Positions 6,257 through 8,513 of a stretch of DNA of 8,513 bases are shown one piece after another; within the stretch, counting starts at the first letter, position 1; every line of letters begins with the position of its first letter. Both the position numbers and the translations under genes were made by a program. This DNA is from DATCLA01 sp036564195 (lineage in GTDB: Bacteria; Bacillota; UBA4882; UBA8346). The stretch covers positions 1 to 8,513 of the forward strand of contig DATCLA010000246.1 in NCBI GenBank assembly GCA_036564195.1. The letters run 5' to 3'. The notes below the pieces were generated by a model, which saw only the letters and a program-made list of their open reading frames with translations, was not told the origin of the DNA and did not search any database.

Positions 6257-6274
6257 CAAGGAGTACCCATCATG
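6257..6274 (+). promoter_or_regulatory. Ribosome binding site fixing the permease start
   Basis: AAGGAG (6258-6263) precedes the ATG at 6272-6274 by 8 nt. The longer frame from 6188 would start before the terminator-like hairpin and be translated through it, and its extra 28 residues are not permease-like. Confidence 0.85.
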
Positions 6275-6934
6275 GATTGGACAAGTCTGGTTAAACTGGT
6301 AAATCTACTTTTCCGCGGGGCCATTACTACGGTCAATCTATTTATTGCTACGCTCGTTACCGCACTCCCCCTGGGACTGGCGGTGGCCCTGGGGCGAATG
6401 TCCAAAAAACCGTGGATCCGTGAGCCTATCAAATTTTATATCCTGGTAATGCGCGGGACGCCCCTCCTGTTACAGATTATCTTCGTTTACTTTGCCCCCT
6501 CCTTTATGCTTCCGGAAGGATTCCGGTTGAACTTGGACCGTTTTGTCGCGGCTATTATTGCTTTTTCCCTAAATTACGCGGCCTATTTTGCCGAAATTTA
6601 CCGTGGAGGTATTGAATCAATTCCCCAGGGCCAATATGAAGCCGCTACAGTCTTAGGTTTCACCAAATCCCAGACGTTTATGCGGATTATCCTACCTCAG
6701 GTCATCAAAAGAATTCTTCCCCCGGTCAGCAATGAAGTGATTACCCTGGTTAAAGATACCGCGCTCGTACAAGTCCTGGGTATCTCAGAACTGTTCCGGG
6801 TTGCCAAAAACGAATCGTCGCGGATCTTCTCTACCACTCCCATCTTTATCGCCGGCCTCTTTTATCTGGCTATGAATTGGGTGGTAACCAAAGTATTTCA
6901 CGGGGCTGAGCAAAAACTGAGTTATTACAAATAA
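6272..6934 (+). CDS. Amino-acid ABC transporter permease (HisM/GlnP family)
   Basis: This is the membrane channel subunit of a polar amino-acid importer, probably acting as a homodimer because only one permease gene is present. The 220-residue protein is of usual length and has about five membrane segments (roughly 18-41, 54-75, 90-110, 152-172, 186-206). Family marks are GAITTVNLFIAT (16-27), the conserved RGTPLLLQ (61-68), SLNYAAYFAEIYRGGIESI (99-117) and the EAA coupling loop QYEAATVLGFTKSQTFMRII (121-140) ending in LPQ. The loop docks onto the ATPase. The start is set by a strong ribosome binding site. The stop is 9 nt before the first ATG of the ATPase gene. Confidence 0.93.
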   Translation: MDWTSLVKLVNLLFRGAITTVNLFIATLVTALPLGLAVALGRMSKKPWIREPIKFYILVMRGTPLLLQIIFVYFAPSFMLPEGFRLNLDRFVAAIIAFSLNYAAYFAEIYRGGIESIPQGQYEAATVLGFTKSQTFMRIILPQVIKRILPPVSNEVITLVKDTALVQVLGISELFRVAKNESSRIFSTTPIFIAGLFYLAMNWVVTKVFHGAEQKLSYYK

Positions 6935-6943
6935 TGGAGTACA

Positions 6944-7723
6944 ATGATGCCAATAATTAAAGTTGAAAATCTTTCTAAAAGTTTTGACGGAAATACCGTC
7001 TTATCCAATGTTTCGTTGGAAATAAACCAAGGCGAAGTTATTGCCTTAATCGGACCATCCGGCTCGGGGAAAAGCACCTTGTTACGCTGCTTGACCCTGC
7101 TGGAAAAGATTGATCGAGGAAAAATCATGGTCGAAGGGGATCTAATGGTAGATTCTGTGGCTGGAATACCCAGTTATGCGGCTGAGGAAACCTTACGGAA
7201 AATCCGCCTGAAACTGGGGATGGTCTTTCAAAATTTCAACCTGTTTCCCCACTTTTCAGTGCTTCAAAATATTACCGAAGCCCCGGTACATGTAGCCGGA
7301 ATACCCTACCGGACCGCTCAAGCCACTGCTTTGGAATTACTGAAAAAAATCGGCCTGGATGATAAAACCAACGCTTATCCTTATCAACTCTCCGGCGGCC
7401 AATGCCAACGGGTGGCGATTGCCAGGGCCCTGGCTATGAAACCGAAAGTGCTCTTTTTTGATGAACCCACCTCCGCTTTAGATCCTGAACTTACCGGAGA
7501 GGTTTTAAAAGTAATCCGGGCCCTGGCCGCCGAACATATGACGATGCTAGTGGTAACTCATGAAATGGCCTTTGCCCGCGATGTCGCCGACCGGGTGATT
7601 TTTATGGATAACGGACAGATTATCGAATCCGGTACTCCGGCAATGATCTTTAGCAACCCTGTCCATGAACGGACCAGGACTTTTCTGCAACGTTTTTCGG
7701 ACTCGGGCGGGTCTTTAGATTAG
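6944..7723 (+). CDS. Amino-acid ABC transporter ATP-binding protein (GlnQ/HisP family)
   Basis: This ATPase drives the importer formed with the preceding lipoprotein and permease. Numbered from the first ATG, the 259-residue protein has Walker [10 protein letters not shown] (37-45), Q-loop Gln96 in [11 protein letters not shown], signature LSGGQCQR (149-156), Walker B VLFFDEP (169-175, catalytic Glu174) and H-loop His206 in [15 protein letters not shown]. These are hallmarks of the polar amino-acid uptake ATPases. The signature has Cys where QQQR is usual. A slightly extended segment (about 66-88) before the Q-loop carries [13 protein letters not shown]. Two consecutive ATGs occur; GGAG (6936-6939) is 4 nt from the first and 7 nt from the second, so the second, at 6947, may be the real start, one residue shorter. 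The stop at 7721-7723 directly abuts the stop of the convergent ychF gene, with no base between. Confidence 0.93.
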   Translation: MMPIIKVENLSKSFDGNTVLSNVSLEINQGEVIALIGPSGSGKSTLLRCLTLLEKIDRGKIMVEGDLMVDSVAGIPSYAAEETLRKIRLKLGMVFQNFNLFPHFSVLQNITEAPVHVAGIPYRTAQATALELLKKIGLDDKTNAYPYQLSGGQCQRVAIARALAMKPKVLFFDEPTSALDPELTGEVLKVIRALAAEHMTMLVVTHEMAFARDVADRVIFMDNGQIIESGTPAMIFSNPVHERTRTFLQRFSDSGGSLD

Positions 7724-8513
7724 CTATACATTAAACCGGAACAAGGTAACATCCCCGTCCTGCATTACGTATTCTTTGCCTTCCAGGCGGACGAGGCCTT
7801 TTTCTCTAGCAAGCGCATAGGAACCGCAAGCCATTAAATCGTTGAAACTGACAACCTCGGCCCGGATAAAGCCCCGCTCAATATCGGAATGAATCTTCCC
7901 GGCCGCTTGCGGTGCCTTGGTGCCTTTAGTAATAGTCCAGGCCCGGACTTCGTCTTTTCCTGCAGTCAAGAAACTGATCAGCCCTAATAACTTATAGCTT
8001 TTTTTAATCAGGCGGTCTAGTCCGGATTCGGTAAGCCCCAGCTCTTTTAGGTACTCAATCCGGTCGGCGTCATCCAGTTGGGCGATTTCTTCCTCAATCC
8101 GGGCAGAGATCAGGATCATTTCCGCCTGTTCCGCCCGGACTACCGCTTCCAGTTGCCGGACATAGGCATTATTCCTTGCGGCATCGGCCAAATCATTTTC
8201 ATTAACATTAGCGGCATAAATCACCGGCTTGTCCGTTAATAGGAAGGCCTGCCGGACGATGGCCTGTTCTTCCTCAGTAAATGCCAAGGCCCGCACCGGC
8301 TGTTCATTTTCCAGTCCGGCTTTAATCCGTTCATAGACCGCCAGTTCTGTCTGGTACTCCGCTTTTAGTTTGGGATCTTGGACCTTCAGCAACCGGGCGG
8401 TCTTCTCAATTCGTTTTTCAATGGTTTCTAAGTCAGCTAAGATCAGTTCCATATTAATTGTTGCCACATCGCGCCGAGGATCGACCGACCCTTCCACATG
8501 GACTACATTGGAG
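7724..8513 (-). CDS. ychF: Ribosome-binding ATPase YchF (Obg-like, OLA1 family), N-terminus outside window
   Basis: YchF is a conserved P-loop ATPase of the Obg group that binds ribosomes and is linked to stress responses. About 262 C-terminal residues are visible, of roughly 360 in the family. The coding frame is open to the right edge, where SNVVHVEGSVDPRRDV is the usual family sequence after the G3 region; an internal GTG at 8497 is not a true start. Visible parts are a coiled-coil helical domain (KRIEKTARLLKVQDPKLKAE), the base-recognition stretch KPVIYAANVNE with NxxE in place of the GTPase NKxD, and a complete C-terminal TGS domain. The TGS domain has FLTAGKDEVRAWTI, APQAAGKIHSDIERGFIRAE and the terminal DGDVTLFRFNV. 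The Walker A motif and promoter are outside the window. The gene converges on the amino-acid transporter operon with no spacer. Confidence 0.95.
   Translation of the reverse strand, partial: SNVVHVEGSVDPRRDVATINMELILADLETIEKRIEKTARLLKVQDPKLKAEYQTELAVYERIKAGLENEQPVRALAFTEEEQAIVRQAFLLTDKPVIYAANVNENDLADAARNNAYVRQLEAVVRAEQAEMILISARIEEEIAQLDDADRIEYLKELGLTESGLDRLIKKSYKLLGLISFLTAGKDEVRAWTITKGTKAPQAAGKIHSDIERGFIRAEVVSFNDLMACGSYALAREKGLVRLEGKEYVMQDGDVTLFRFNV

Noticed and set aside
6188..6271. Extended N-terminus of the permease from 6188
   Set aside because: It would be translated through the terminator-like hairpin, has no ribosome binding site, and the protein similarity starts at MDWTSL.
1..8513. 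Search for a defence system, mobile element, CRISPR array, tRNA or riboswitch
   Set aside because: No spaced repeats, transposase-like or nuclease-like proteins, terminal inverted repeats, tRNA clover-leaf motifs or conserved riboswitch cores were recognised on either strand.

Overview
The window reads as chromosomal DNA of a Gram-positive-type bacterium in the Firmicutes (Bacillota), probably an anaerobic clostridial or related lineage. The grounds are strong AAGGAGG-type ribosome binding sites, sigma-A-type promoters with exact 17-bp spacers, a lipoprotein-anchored amino-acid-binding protein, a DegV/FakB fatty-acid-binding protein, and a CshA-like DEAD-box helicase with a DbpA-type tail. 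Genus cannot be fixed from the sequence. I see no phage, insertion sequence, CRISPR array, tRNA or rRNA. This is largely a housekeeping and nutrient-uptake region, and I do not see a convincing undescribed system in it.

Layout. (1) 1-2139: a complete ECF-type biotin uptake operon, bioY-bioM-bioN (S component, ATPase, T component), with overlapping genes and a near-consensus promoter at the left edge. (2) 2140-2428: no intact gene. It contains the decayed C-terminal end of a biotin synthase gene (bioB) directly behind the transporter. (3) 2429-3295, minus strand: a DegV-family fatty-acid-binding protein. (4) 3296-3537: a divergent intergenic region with one promoter facing each way. (5) 3538-5175: a DEAD-box RNA helicase with a C-terminal RNA-binding domain, closed by a strong terminator hairpin. 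(6) 5370-7723: a three-gene polar amino-acid ABC importer (lipoprotein binding protein, permease, ATPase). It has its own promoter overlapped by an inverted repeat, and a terminator-like hairpin between the first and second genes. (7) 7724-8513, minus strand: the C-terminal two-thirds or so of the ribosome-associated ATPase YchF, running off the right edge.

How it fits together. The biotin transporter next to a dead bioB suggests a lineage that switched from making biotin, or at least from its last step, to importing it. The amino-acid importer has the usual order of binding protein, permease, ATPase. The hairpin after the binding-protein gene would give more binding protein than membrane components. 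The helicase, DegV and YchF genes are housekeeping neighbours without an evident functional link. Several starts used here differ from the longest possible reading frame; promoter and Shine-Dalgarno positions decide them.
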